NCBI RefSeq assembly: GCF_008000755.1
Contig: NZ_CP041690.1
Location: 186,001 to 250,000 of the forward strand
Direction of reading: 5' to 3'
Length of the DNA: 64,000 nt
Source of the DNA: Youhaiella tibetensis
GTDB taxonomy: Bacteria > Pseudomonadota > Alphaproteobacteria > Rhizobiales > Devosiaceae
Shown here: positions 50,277-59,401 of the stretch, piece after piece
Position numbering within the stretch: the first letter of the stretch is position 1
How the letters are laid out: every line of letters starts with the position of its first letter
Position numbers and translations under genes: made by a program
Notes under the pieces: generated by a model
Told to the model about the DNA's origin: nothing
What the model saw: the letters and a program-made list of their open reading frames with translations, nothing else
Databases searched by the model: none

Positions 50277-50849
50277 ATGGCGACGGTATCGGTTCATTGG
50301 GCAGACGACACGCTCAAGCACTATGCCGAGCTCATTTCCCGGGTGGATCGGGAAAACCCGGTCATCATGCCGCGTATCGTCAACCAGGTGGGCAACCGGG
50401 CCAAGACGATCGTCATCCGCAACCTGACCAAGCAGACGGGCCTGCCGCGCAAAACCATCGTTAAGGCTGTGGGCGATCCGTCGAGGGCAACGGCGGGCAA
50501 GCTCTCCTACACCATGGTGACGCGCGGTGGCTTCATCCGCGTGAAGTATCTCGGTGCCCGTGAGGTTCGCGGCGGCGTTCGGGCCAAGCCCTTCGGCAAG
50601 TCGACGCTCTTCGAGGGCGCGTTCATGAAGGGCGGCACTTTCCCGCGCCGCGTCAACGTGCCAGCCTTCAACGGGCATGCTTATCGTCGGCTGAACAAGT
50701 CGGGCACCAAGATCACGCAGGTCCGCTCGCAAGTCCGCATCCCGCACGAGATGACCACGGGTGCGACGGTCAGGGCCTTCGAACAGGTCGCGGGCCCGCT
50801 CCTCGAGCAACGCGTGGTGCGGATGCTCGGTCGGTATTTCGCGAAATAG
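50277..50849 (+). CDS. Prophage minor tail protein Z (gpZ)-like
   Basis: The 190-aa product has NRAKTIVIRNLTKQTGLPRK, TIVKAVGDPSRATAGKLSYT, a central RGGVRAKPFGKSTLFEGAFM and GGTFPRRV, as in gpZ-family minor tail proteins that act at tail completion. In lambda gpZ is far downstream of the terminase; here it precedes it. The first ATG follows GGGAGCG. Confidence 0.7.
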   Translation: MATVSVHWADDTLKHYAELISRVDRENPVIMPRIVNQVGNRAKTIVIRNLTKQTGLPRKTIVKAVGDPSRATAGKLSYTMVTRGGFIRVKYLGAREVRGGVRAKPFGKSTLFEGAFMKGGTFPRRVNVPAFNGHAYRRLNKSGTKITQVRSQVRIPHEMTTGATVRAFEQVAGPLLEQRVVRMLGRYFAK

Positions 50850-51002
50850 GCGGGCGGGCCCCCACCCCCGGGTTAGGGACCGTATCCGGCCCCACCCCTC
50901 CTGCGGGTCGGCGCGACTGCCGGATTTCGCCAGTCTGACGGCTTTTTACGAGCCTAAACAAATGAGCCTAAAGAGCTAAACAACCGATTTGAGCCGCTAA
51001 AG

Positions 51003-51638
51003 ATGGATGCGCAGATCGTTTCAAAGGGCGAGTTCGCGAGGATGATCGCGGTCTCGCCTGGGCGCGTGAGCCAGATGATCAGCTCCGGCATGATCGGGCC
51101 CGACGCCCTCGTCGGCGAGGGGCGCATGGCCAGAATTCGAGCTGCGCTCGCGCTCTCTCAGATCAAGAGCCGCCGTGACATTGGCCAGGCGCTCGGTAAT
51201 GGGTTGGGTACGCGGCTGGAAGAAACCGCAACCGCGCCCGCTGATTTCGGGCAACAGCCGCCTGCGGACGATGAGCCCCGGGTGCTCGGGACCGAGGAAC
51301 TCATAAAGCTTGAGCGCCTGGCAATGGAACGCCGGCGCAACCGTCAGGCCGAAGAGGATGACGCCAGACGGCGCGGCGAGCTTATGGAAACCAAGCAGGC
51401 GCGAGCGGAAATGACCCGCATGGCGACCTCGATGCTCCAGTCGTTCGAGGGCGCTCTGCCTGATTTTGCAACCGCCCTGGCGGCAAAGTTCGAGTTGCCG
51501 CAGCGGGATCTTCTTCACGAGCTGCGGAGGAGCTTCGTCGCTTTTCGTGCAGCAGCAGCGGAACGGGAGGCCAAGCGCGCGGCCGGCTTGCCCGCGCATC
51601 GTGAGGCCGTGGTCACGAAGGGTGAGTTCACGTCATGA
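51003..51638 (+). CDS. Terminase small subunit (Nu1-like)
   Basis: The 211-aa protein has an N-terminal HTH (VSKGEFARMIAVSPGRVSQM, ISSGMIGPDALVG) that would bind the packaging site, then a long charged coiled coil (EELIKLERLAMERRRNRQAE, DDARRRGELMETKQARAEM). Size and position directly before the large subunit match lambda Nu1-type proteins. Stop and next start overlap as ATGA. Confidence 0.82.
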   Translation: MDAQIVSKGEFARMIAVSPGRVSQMISSGMIGPDALVGEGRMARIRAALALSQIKSRRDIGQALGNGLGTRLEETATAPADFGQQPPADDEPRVLGTEELIKLERLAMERRRNRQAEEDDARRRGELMETKQARAEMTRMATSMLQSFEGALPDFATALAAKFELPQRDLLHELRRSFVAFRAAAAEREAKRAAGLPAHREAVVTKGEFTS

Positions 51639-53608
51639 CCGAAATGATCGTGACCGTGGCGAATGCCGAGCGCGTTGGTGCCGAGATTCTCGCCGACGTG
51701 CTGCTACCTCCTCCGCCCGTGGATTACTTGAACTGGGCGGTAGAGAACATCGAGTTCTCGAAACGCGAAAGCCAGTTCGCCGGTCCATATAACCGCGAAC
51801 TCTTCGGGTATTTCGACGAGATTCTGCGGGCGCTTTCGCCCGACGATCCCTGCCGTATCGTCACGCTGATGAAGAGCGCCCAGCTCGGCGGTACCGTGCT
51901 TGCCAATATCTTTGTCGGCGGCTCGATCGATATGGACCCGGGCGATGTGCTCTACGTCCATCCGACCGAGGGAAACGCCCAGCGCTGGAGCAAGACGAAG
52001 CTCGCGCCGATGCTCAAAGGCACCACGGCGCTCGCCAAGCTCTTCCCGATGAAGAGCCGGGATGGTGCCGATAGTGTCCTCTACAAGGAGCGCGTCGACG
52101 GGAAGGGTGCCATCATCATAGGCGGCGCCAATTCGCCGGCGTCGCTCTCGATGATCACCGTCAGTCGCCAGGTGCAGGACGATCTCTCGAAATGGGAGAT
52201 GAACACTGCCGGCGATCCGGAGGTGCAGGCCGATAGCCGCTCTCGCGGCCGGGAAGACGCGAAGATCTTCAAGATCTCCACCCCGTTGGTGGAGCCTGGT
52301 TGCCGCATCACGGAAAACTACAAGCAAGGGTCCCAGGAGCGGCTCCATGTTCCATGTCCTCACTGCGGGCACATGCAGGTGCTGGAGTGGGAGAACTTCG
52401 CCGCCAACATCGACGAGGCGCATCCAGAGAATGCGCACTTCGTCTGCGCCGATCCGGAATGTGGCGGGGTGATCGAGGAATACCATCGCGGCCAGATGAT
52501 TGCCGGCCACGAGTGGCGGGCCGACAATCCATCGGCAAAGAGGTTTCACCGGTCGTTTGAACTCTGGTCCGCCATCTCATTGCTCCAGAGTTTCGAGCGA
52601 GTGGCGCGCGAGTGGATCGGGGCGAAGGGCGATCCTGCCGCGGAACAGGTGTTCTTCAATGATACCGTTGGGCGCGCTTACCGCACGCTTGGGGAGGCGC
52701 CAGGCTGGGAGGCGCTGCGCGATCGGGCTGCGGAATCCACGTACGATCGGGGCCATATCCCGGCAGGGTTTCCGATCGTTACCTGTGGAATCGACTGCCA
52801 GCAGGACCGCGTGGAGTGGCAGGTACTGGCCTTCGGTCGCGATCGGAAGCGGGCAATCGTCGATTACGGCGTCTTCCCGGGCCACATCAGCGAGGAGCGG
52901 TGCCAGCTCGCTCTGAACGGGTTGCTTGCGCAAACCTGGCCGAATGCATTCGGTCGGCGCATTGGGCTGGACCTGACAGGGATCGACGGCAACGCCTTCA
53001 CCGAAGATGTCTGGGACTGGGTGAAGAAGCATCCAACGTCGAGGGTGATCATGCTCCGCGGCGTTGGTTCTGAAGCGGCACCCTTGCTTGCCCGGGTCAA
53101 GCGGGAGCGCGACAAGCAGGGCAAGCTCGTGAAGTGGTCGCGCCGGTTCTACAACTTCGCGGCGTCGGTCATGAAGATGGGCCTTTACCGCAACCTGGTG
53201 AAGACCGATCCCATGCAGCGGGGATACGTGGCTCTGCCCAGGGGCCTCGAGGATGAGTTCTTCCGCCAACTCACGGCCGAGAGCCGGAAGCCGGAGCGGA
53301 ACAAGAAGACCGGCTTCGTCAGCTACAAATGGGTCAAGGCCCCAGAGCAGGCGAACGAAGGTCTGGACACCCACCTGCAGGCGGAGGCCACGGCCATAAA
53401 GTTCGGCGTGCGCTCGCTGCCGGATGCGCTGTGGGATCGCTACGAGGCCGAGCGTGAATCTACGCCCGAGCCAACGCAGGGTGACATCGAAGACCTCTTC
53501 AATGCTGTCGATGCAGCCCCAGCAGACCGCCGGGCTACCGAACTGCCCAAAGACAATGCCAGTTCGGTTGCTTCGGCGCGCGAAAAATACAGGAAAAGAT
53601 CGAGATGA
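51635..53608 (+). CDS. Terminase large subunit (GpA family)
   Basis: The 657-aa motor-nuclease has a Walker-A-like KSAQLGGT (80-87), a zinc-finger-like CPHCGHMQVLEW with a second Cys pair CADPECGG, and a nuclease half beginning around VTCGIDCQQDRVEWQVLAFG with Asp residues of the RNase-H-like fold. The C-terminal part is charged. It would cut and pump phage DNA. It is the first of an unbroken rightward late operon. Confidence 0.93.
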   Translation: MTEMIVTVANAERVGAEILADVLLPPPPVDYLNWAVENIEFSKRESQFAGPYNRELFGYFDEILRALSPDDPCRIVTLMKSAQLGGTVLANIFVGGSIDMDPGDVLYVHPTEGNAQRWSKTKLAPMLKGTTALAKLFPMKSRDGADSVLYKERVDGKGAIIIGGANSPASLSMITVSRQVQDDLSKWEMNTAGDPEVQADSRSRGREDAKIFKISTPLVEPGCRITENYKQGSQERLHVPCPHCGHMQVLEWENFAANIDEAHPENAHFVCADPECGGVIEEYHRGQMIAGHEWRADNPSAKRFHRSFELWSAISLLQSFERVAREWIGAKGDPAAEQVFFNDTVGRAYRTLGEAPGWEALRDRAAESTYDRGHIPAGFPIVTCGIDCQQDRVEWQVLAFGRDRKRAIVDYGVFPGHISEERCQLALNGLLAQTWPNAFGRRIGLDLTGIDGNAFTEDVWDWVKKHPTSRVIMLRGVGSEAAPLLARVKRERDKQGKLVKWSRRFYNFAASVMKMGLYRNLVKTDPMQRGYVALPRGLEDEFFRQLTAESRKPERNKKTGFVSYKWVKAPEQANEGLDTHLQAEATAIKFGVRSLPDALWDRYEAERESTPEPTQGDIEDLFNAVDAAPADRRATELPKDNASSVASAREKYRKRSR

Positions 53609-55217
53609 GGGTGCCGAACGTCGGGCGGAAGGCCGGGCCGAGCAGTGCTGAGAATGCGCCGCCGCGCGTCCGCGCAGGCTACCTGCGGGATACTCGCTCA
53701 GGTGTCATCCAGTCGCGTCCGGCGATTCTACGTGAAAGTCGCGATGAGATTCGCCGTGCCTGGCGCCGCTCGGCCGCGCTCGCCATGGACATCATGCAGA
53801 ATTCGGGCCGCCTGCGCGGTGCGGCGGACCAGGTGATTGCCGACACCGTCGGTACCGAGCTCAACCTCAACTTGCAGCCGAATGCCAATGTCATGGCGCG
53901 GTTGGGCTACGACGAAAAAGAGATGGCCGATTTCGTAAAGCTCGCGAAGGAGAGTTGGAAGCGTTGGGCGTGGAACCCGCGCGAATGCGATCTCCGGGGC
54001 AAGTTCACCGTTCCGCAAATGGTCGATATCGGCCTGCGCTGGAACATGGGTTTTGGCGAGGTCACGGGTACGATCGTTTACCTGTCGCGTTCTGAGCAGC
54101 AGAAGTACGGGATCAAGACCGGCACGAAGGTGTGCCTCGTCCCGCCGCTGCGCCTCGTCCAGGATACCAACAGCCTGGAGAACCTGTTTCAGGGTGTCTA
54201 CCACGACGAGTACGGCCGTCCACATTCATACCTCTTCGAGGAAAGCCTCAATGGCTTCAAATCGAAGCGGCGGTGGCCGGCCATGGACGCTGCCGGTCGC
54301 CCCGTAGTCATGCATATTTTCGACCCGGTCGATGCCACCGATGTTCGCGGCATCTCGGTTCTTGCGAGCGCGTTCCGGAAGCACATCCAGCACGAAATGC
54401 TGGACGATGCCACGTTGCAGACGGCGATTCTGCAAACGCTCTTCGCGGCCACGCTAACCAGCCCTGCGCCGTCTGCTGAGGCATTCGAAGCCATCGAGGC
54501 CATGTCATCGTCGGGCGATGACGGGAAGAATATCGGCGAGGAACTACTTGGTCTGCTCGGTGCGCAGCTCGACGCCGCACAAGAGTCAGGTATCCACTTC
54601 AGCGGCGATCCTCAGGTGTCGCACCTTGCTCCTGGCGAGGAATTCAAGCTCCACGGTGCCCAGACGCCTGGTGCTCAGTACCAGCCGTTCTCGGATGCTC
54701 TCAGCCGAGACATGGCGCGTGCCATCGGGATCACGTATGGCGGCCTGACTATGAACCATTCGGCGGCGACCTATTCGAGCGTCCGCATGGAGAACTCCTC
54801 GATCTGGCCAGTTGTGTTGCGCCGTCGCGAACGCATAGCGGCGCCCCAAGAGCAGATGATCTTCGAAGCGCATCTCGATGAGGAGATCGGCGAGGGGCGT
54901 ATTCCCTTCAAGGGGGATACGAAGCCTATTTCGCCAATCGGTCTGCAATCTGCTGGTCGCAATGGCATGGGCCCAGCCGTCCGACGGCTGACGATTTCAA
55001 GAGCGCCAAGGCATCGACCGAGCGCCTGCAAAACGGCACGTCGGCGATCGAGATCGAGTCTGCTGATCTAGGAATCGATCCCGAGGAGCTCTTCGAAATG
55101 CGCCTCAAGCTACATCGCCGATACGTCGATGCCGGCATGGTATCTCCCTATGCCCCCAAGGCGTCGGCTCCGAAGGATGACGGCCAAACTCTAGAAGGTG
55201 ATTCAAAGGATGCCTGA
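53605..55217 (+). CDS. Lambda-type portal protein, needs a -1 frame change
   Basis: Up to residue about 436 the reading frame from 53605 gives a lambda gpB-like portal (RAWRRSAALAMDIMQNSGRL, GFGEVTGTIVYLSRSEQQK, FDPVDATDVRGISVLA, ITYGGLTMNHSAATYSSVRM). At the G5 run 54912-54916 the family-like sequence moves to the -1 frame (EAYFANRSAICWSQWHGPSR, then DLGIDPEELFEMRLKLHRRY) and stops at 55217. The 0 frame ends at 55071 with an unrelated Arg-rich tail. A one-base loss, a sequencing error in G5 or programmed slippage could each explain this. Confidence 0.85.
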
Positions 55218-55485
55218 CGACAGCGCGAACATGATCACCATCGGTGGCGTGTCGGTCGATATTGAACAGCCGTGTCTCGTTCTTCGCGAATTGCGGAAAA
55301 CGGAGATTGCCGTCGCGGCAGGCGAATCCGTTTCCATGACGCGTTTCGACCAGGATGAGGTTCGGTTCACCCCGGCCACGATTTCCGGCCTTGGAGGGCT
55401 GATCGCCAAGTACGAGCAGCTCTGTGCCGCGTCACAGGGGAAACGCCGCCGTGGCGCGCGGGTAGTTCGCTGGGGAGTTCGCTGA
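55210..55485 (+). CDS. gpW-like head-tail joining protein
   Basis: The 91-aa protein (start MPDDSANMITIGGVSVDIEQ) has FDQDEVRFTPATISGLGGLI and a basic end KRRRGARVVRWGVR, typical of small gpW-type joining proteins. It begins 8 bases before the -1-frame portal stop, which supports that frame as the true one. It lies between portal and protease; in lambda the corresponding gene lies near the portal. Confidence 0.72.
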   Translation: MPDDSANMITIGGVSVDIEQPCLVLRELRKTEIAVAAGESVSMTRFDQDEVRFTPATISGLGGLIAKYEQLCAASQGKRRRGARVVRWGVR

Positions 55486-56399
55486 TGTCACTCGATCGCA
55501 TTTCCAATCTGATCTTCGACCAGCCCCATCTCTACCATCCGCGTAAAGCAGAGACATTCGTTCACGCGTTTGGGCCCCGCCTCACTGGTTACCAGGTTGC
55601 CCTGACGAACGGCATGGGCGGTGTGGATCACACTGCCTTTGCCAATGGCCGCCCTTCGGCTGCAATCATCGGGGATGGCCTTGGTCGCGCGTATGACCGG
55701 AAGGGGTATTCGACATTCGATGTTGTGCAGGGGGTGGCGATCATCGGGGTTGAAGGGACGCTCGTTCAGAAGGGTGCCTGGATAGGCGCATCTTCGGGTG
55801 AAACCTCCTACCAGGGCCTTCAGACTCAGATTGCACGCGCCTCTGGCGACCACATCAAAGGGGTGGTTTTCGAGGTTGATAGCTTCGGCGGCCAGGTTAA
55901 CGGCGCTTTTGAGACAGCGGCCATGATCCGCAAGCTCTCCGCGCAGAAGCCCACCATCGCGATCCTGACCGACTACGCTTATTCGGCCGCCTATCTGCTC
56001 GCCAGCCAGGCTCGCCAGATCATCGTGCCCCAGTTCGGAGGCGCCGGATCCATCGGCGTCGTCATGCTTCACGCCGACTGGAGCGGCAATCTCGAGCAGG
56101 ACGGAATCAAGGTGACCTTGATCCACTCGGGAAAACACAAGGTGGACGGCAATCCTTATGAGCCGCTGCCGGCCGAGGTGCTTGCGCGTTGGCAGTCGCA
56201 GTCCGACCAGATCCGCGATCGGTTCGCCGAGGCGGTTGCAACTGGGCGTGGCAAACGCCTTTCCAAGGCTGCTGCGCTCAAGACGGAGGCGGAAGCCTTC
56301 ACAGCGTCCGAAGCGGTTGAGCTCGGCCTCGCCGATGCCGTTGGCGATCCGCTCGCCGCATTTGATGCCTTCATCAAGGAAGTCAACCGAAAGGCCTGA
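55485..56399 (+). CDS. S49-family head maturation protease (gpC-like)
   Basis: The 304-aa enzyme has GVAIIGVEGTLVQKGA, VVFEVDSFGGQVNGAFETA, the catalytic Ser167 in DYAYSAAYLLAS, GGAGSIGVVMLHADWS, and a Lys in HSGKHKVDGNPYEPLP (about 217-219) that forms the Ser-Lys dyad. It matures phage heads. Unlike lambda C, the scaffold part is not fused but encoded next door. Confidence 0.9.
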   Translation: MSLDRISNLIFDQPHLYHPRKAETFVHAFGPRLTGYQVALTNGMGGVDHTAFANGRPSAAIIGDGLGRAYDRKGYSTFDVVQGVAIIGVEGTLVQKGAWIGASSGETSYQGLQTQIARASGDHIKGVVFEVDSFGGQVNGAFETAAMIRKLSAQKPTIAILTDYAYSAAYLLASQARQIIVPQFGGAGSIGVVMLHADWSGNLEQDGIKVTLIHSGKHKVDGNPYEPLPAEVLARWQSQSDQIRDRFAEAVATGRGKRLSKAAALKTEAEAFTASEAVELGLADAVGDPLAAFDAFIKEVNRKA

Positions 56400-56402
56400 T
56401 CC

Positions 56403-56990
56403 ATGTCCAACTCGATGTTGGTCGCAGTCCGCGAGGCAGTCCTCGGGGACCCGACCGAACTTACCCTGCGCGATCCCGATAGCGGGCTCGCCACCTCGCA
56501 CCAAAGGAGTGTTCCCATGAGCGAGATTCCCGGAAAGCCCGCTGCCACAGTGTCGGGCATCACCCAGGCCGCTGCGTCGGCACTTGGCATCGCCCAGGCG
56601 GACGCCGATGCCGTCGTTGCTAGTGCCGTAAGCAGCGCTCGTAACGAAGGCCACGCTGCCGGCGTGAAAGAAGCCTCGGCGCGCTTCTCGTCGATCTTCG
56701 GCGCCGTCGGCATTGCCGGTGACGGCAAGCGGATGGCGGCGGCCATGTCCCTCGCCGAGAAATCGCCGGCCATGTCGGCCGATGACGTTGTGACCTTTGT
56801 CACAGGCAACGTGCCGGCGGCCTCCGTCGAGGCACCTGCTCCCGGTGGCGACGGCAACGCGAGGAGCTACGAGGCCAATCGGCTTTCCGCCGCCGGCCTC
56901 GCCGCTCCGGGCGGCCAGCCCGCCAAGAAAAACGCCAGCCTGAGTGCGTCGGCAATCTTCGCCGCGCGGCGCCAGCAGAAGGGAAACTGA
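56403..56990 (+). CDS. Scaffold protein candidate (Nu3-like)
   Basis: The 195-aa protein is Ala-rich and low-complexity, with QAAASALGIAQADADAVVAS, ARNEGHAAGVKEASARFSSI and a C-terminal ANRLSAAGLAAPGG, similar to the scaffold half found fused to S49 proteases in other phages. It starts 4 bases after the protease stop. There is an internal ATG at 56517 with a good GGAG-type site (AAAGGAGTG), so a shorter internal product is possible. Confidence 0.68.
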   Translation: MSNSMLVAVREAVLGDPTELTLRDPDSGLATSHQRSVPMSEIPGKPAATVSGITQAAASALGIAQADADAVVASAVSSARNEGHAAGVKEASARFSSIFGAVGIAGDGKRMAAAMSLAEKSPAMSADDVVTFVTGNVPAASVEAPAPGGDGNARSYEANRLSAAGLAAPGGQPAKKNASLSASAIFAARRQQKGN

Positions 56991-56991
56991 A

Positions 56992-57372
56992 ATGGACATC
57001 AAGGTGCAAGGTCCGCGCGACCTCGACTTCGTGCTGTCGGAGGCATCGGGCACCCGCTCGTATGAAACCGTCACGATCAAGGCCGGTGCAGGGAAGCTCA
57101 AGCCCGGCACCGTGCTGGGCAAGATCACCGCGGGGGGGAAGTATATCCCCAGCCCTGATGCCGAAGTCGTCGGCTCCGAGGGTGCGGAAACGGCCGTGGC
57201 CGTTCTCGGCTACGCCACCGACGCCACGACCGATGACACCCTCGCCGTGGTCATGAAGCGGGATGGCGAGGTCAAGAAGCCGATGCTGGTCTTTGCCGCC
57301 TCGGTCAATACCGACAACAAGATCGCGGCCAAGCTTGCGCAGCTGGCCGCGGCGAACATTCACGCCCGATAG
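56992..57372 (+). CDS. Head decoration protein (gpD)
   Basis: The 126-aa protein has RSYETVTIKAGAGKLKPGTV, LGKITAGGKYIPSP, a middle VAVLGYATDATTDDTLAVVM and the closing MLVFAASVNTDNKIAAKLAQ, the gpD/HDPD pattern. It would stabilise the capsid by binding as trimers. GGGAAACTGA precedes the ATG. Confidence 0.9.
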   Translation: MDIKVQGPRDLDFVLSEASGTRSYETVTIKAGAGKLKPGTVLGKITAGGKYIPSPDAEVVGSEGAETAVAVLGYATDATTDDTLAVVMKRDGEVKKPMLVFAASVNTDNKIAAKLAQLAAANIHAR

Positions 57373-57385
57373 GAGGGGCACGCAA

Positions 57386-58396
57386 ATGGCTGGACATGAC
57401 GTCTGGGATGGTGACGGCTTTACGCTCGAGTCCCTCACCGCGGCGGTAAACAAGGAGCCGTATCGGCCGGGGCAGGTGAGCGCTCTCGGTCTTTTCGAGG
57501 AAGACAGTGTCACGACGACCGTCGTGTCGATCGAGGAACGGGAAGGCAGGCTTTCCCTGGTCGAGCCCTCCGAACGTGGCGGCGCCGGCGAGACGACCGG
57601 CGACGACGATCGTCGTCGCATCCCGTTCGAGGTCGATCACTACCAGCGCGATGACTTCGTCAAGGCAGACAGCGTGCAGAATGTGCGTGCGTTTGGCGAA
57701 GAGGATGTGCTCGAAACTCTCCAGGAGCGCATCGAGCGACGGGCAATGGGGCACGCGCAGGACCTGACCATGACGCTGGAGCACCAGCGGGTTGGCGCCA
57801 TCAAGGGCATCGTCACCTCCAAGTCCGGCAAGACGCTCCATGATCTCTACAGCCGGTTCGGCATTGCGGTGCCGGCAGCGGTGAGCCTTGAACTCGACGT
57901 CGATACGACCAAGGTCGGCTCACTGTGGCAGGATGTGGTCTATGGCCTCGAAGACGATCTCGACGAACCGTACTCGGGTATCCACGTTCTGACCGGTCGC
58001 GACTTCCATCGTTCGCTGTGGACGCACAAGTCCGTGCAGGAAACCTTTCTCTATCACAACGGCGCCGCCGTGCTCCGCCAGGATGTTCCCGACGTCTTCG
58101 AGTTCGGCGGTGCGACCTGGGAGCGCTACCGCACTGGCGCGAAGGCAACCGCCAATCTCGGCGCCCCGTACATCGGCGCGACCGAGGCCCGCGTTGTGCC
58201 GAAAGGCGTGCGCGAGCTCTTTATCACCAGGTTTGCTCCGGCCGACTATGAGGAAACGGTCAACACTCCGGGGCTGCCGTTCTACGCCAAGCAGTACCCG
58301 TCTCGAAACGGCAAGGGGCGCCACCTCGAGGTGCAAAGCAATCCGATCTCGCTCTGCACGCGCCCGGGCATCCTCCGGAAACTGACCCTTACCTGA
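57386..58396 (+). CDS. Major capsid protein (gpE family)
   Basis: The 336-aa product matches lambda gpE: LESLTAAVNKEPYRPGQVSA, SIEEREGRLSLVEPSERGG, FEVDHYQRDDFVKADSVQNV, IHVLTGRDFHRSLWTHKSVQ, EFGGATWERYRTGAKATANL and the C-terminal AKQYPSRNGKGRHLEVQSNP. AGGAGGGG is upstream. A strong terminator follows. Confidence 0.95.
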   Translation: MAGHDVWDGDGFTLESLTAAVNKEPYRPGQVSALGLFEEDSVTTTVVSIEEREGRLSLVEPSERGGAGETTGDDDRRRIPFEVDHYQRDDFVKADSVQNVRAFGEEDVLETLQERIERRAMGHAQDLTMTLEHQRVGAIKGIVTSKSGKTLHDLYSRFGIAVPAAVSLELDVDTTKVGSLWQDVVYGLEDDLDEPYSGIHVLTGRDFHRSLWTHKSVQETFLYHNGAAVLRQDVPDVFEFGGATWERYRTGAKATANLGAPYIGATEARVVPKGVRELFITRFAPADYEETVNTPGLPFYAKQYPSRNGKGRHLEVQSNPISLCTRPGILRKLTLT

Positions 58397-58420
58397 CCTC
58401 TCCGCTCCATCTAACCCTTC

Positions 58421-58455
58421 GAAAGAGCCCGGCACTGACCGGGCTCTTTCGTTTC
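58421..58455 (+). terminator. Strong terminator after the capsid gene
   Basis: GAAAGAGCCCGG (58421-58432), loop CACTGA and CCGGGCTCTTTC (58439-58450) form a perfect 12-bp stem followed by GTTTC. It would raise head-protein output relative to the downstream tail genes. Confidence 0.85.
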
Positions 58456-58504
58456 TGGCGGGCGCTTGGACGAGAGCCCCCGCTTGAGACGAAAGGAAAC
58501 TGAA

Positions 58505-59038
58505 ATGTCCAAGTCCAAAATGAAGCTGATTGCCTTCCCGCATGGTGGCAACATTCCAGCTGCGTTTTCAAAGACCGGCCGTGCCGAAAAGGCCGGCGCG
58601 CACGCCCCCATCGAGGTGGCTGCCGAGTATGCCGATCAGTTGGTTGACGACCGGTTTGCCTACCTCGTCGGCGGCAAACCTCCTGTTCCCTCGGCGAAGG
58701 TCGAGAGCCCGGAAGAGGCTATCGCGCGCGCCAAGGAGATCATGGGGAGGGCGGAAGCTGACGCCAAAGCTGCGCTCGACGCGGCGGAGGGCAAGGCAAA
58801 GGAAATCGTGACGGTGGCGGAGGGCAAAGCCAAGCAACTGGTACTCGACGCCGAAACCTCGGCAAGCGCTAAAATCGGCGATGCCGAGGCGCGCGCCAAG
58901 GAGATCATGGGGAAGGCGGAGGCTGATGCCAAGTCTGCGCTCGACGCTGCCGAGGGCAAGGCCGAGGCGATCGTTGCAGACGCCGAAGCGGTAGCCAAGG
59001 CTGCCAAGGCGGCGGGCGGTCAATCCGGCGGCGCCTGA
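58505..59038 (+). CDS. Ala-rich coiled-coil protein with a 30-residue repeat (177 aa)
   Basis: It begins MSKSKMKLIAFPHGGNIPAA, then IEVAAEYADQLVDDRFAYLV. After residue 70 it contains the unit ARAKEIMGRAEADAKAALDA plus AEGKA, repeated as ARAKEIMGKAEADAKSALDA plus AEGKA, with related 10-mers (EGKAKEIV, EGKAKQLV, EGKAEAIV) between. The DNA copies (about 58724 and 58893) are also similar. A long helix is expected. The position after the capsid gene suggests a packaging or head-completion role like lambda FI. Confidence 0.7.
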   Translation: MSKSKMKLIAFPHGGNIPAAFSKTGRAEKAGAHAPIEVAAEYADQLVDDRFAYLVGGKPPVPSAKVESPEEAIARAKEIMGRAEADAKAALDAAEGKAKEIVTVAEGKAKQLVLDAETSASAKIGDAEARAKEIMGKAEADAKSALDAAEGKAEAIVADAEAVAKAAKAAGGQSGGA

Positions 59039-59040
59039 TC

Positions 59041-59397
59041 ATGCTTGCCGCCCGATATCATGCCTTGCGCGATCGCACGGTCCGTGCGGTCGATCGCGTC
59101 CTCGCCGAGCCGGTGAAGATCGTCAAGGCTGGTAACCCGCCCTTCGAAATCGAGGCCACACTGCGCACTGGCGACCAGGCAGGCATTGACCGTTCCGCGC
59201 GGTCGCAGGCATTTCAATCCACCATGGTTGGTGTCTCCGCCCGCCTGCATGTCGATGGCGCCGCGTACCCTGGCTTTTCGCTCTCGAAGGGAGACCGGGT
59301 GCAAGCCATCGCAAGGCGGGGCGCGCCTTGGTTCGAAGTGTTGAACACGGATCCGCGCCAGACCGCGCGGATCATCGTCAACCTCACCGAGGGCTAG
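59041..59397 (+). CDS. Head-tail connector (FII/Gifsy-2-like)
   Basis: The 118-aa protein has IEATLRTGDQAGIDRSARSQ, FQSTMVGVSARLHVDGAAYP, SLSKGDRVQAIARRGAPWFE and VLNTDPRQTARIIVNLTEG, which resembles the head-tail attachment proteins next to capsid genes. It directly follows the coiled-coil gene. Confidence 0.65.
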   Translation: MLAARYHALRDRTVRAVDRVLAEPVKIVKAGNPPFEIEATLRTGDQAGIDRSARSQAFQSTMVGVSARLHVDGAAYPGFSLSKGDRVQAIARRGAPWFEVLNTDPRQTARIIVNLTEG

Positions 59398-59401
59398 GCC
59401 A

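Noticed and set aside
54922-55071. C-terminal tail of the portal in the original frame
   Set aside because: The Arg/Ser-rich residues look like out-of-frame translation, whereas the -1 frame gives portal-like sequence up to 55217.
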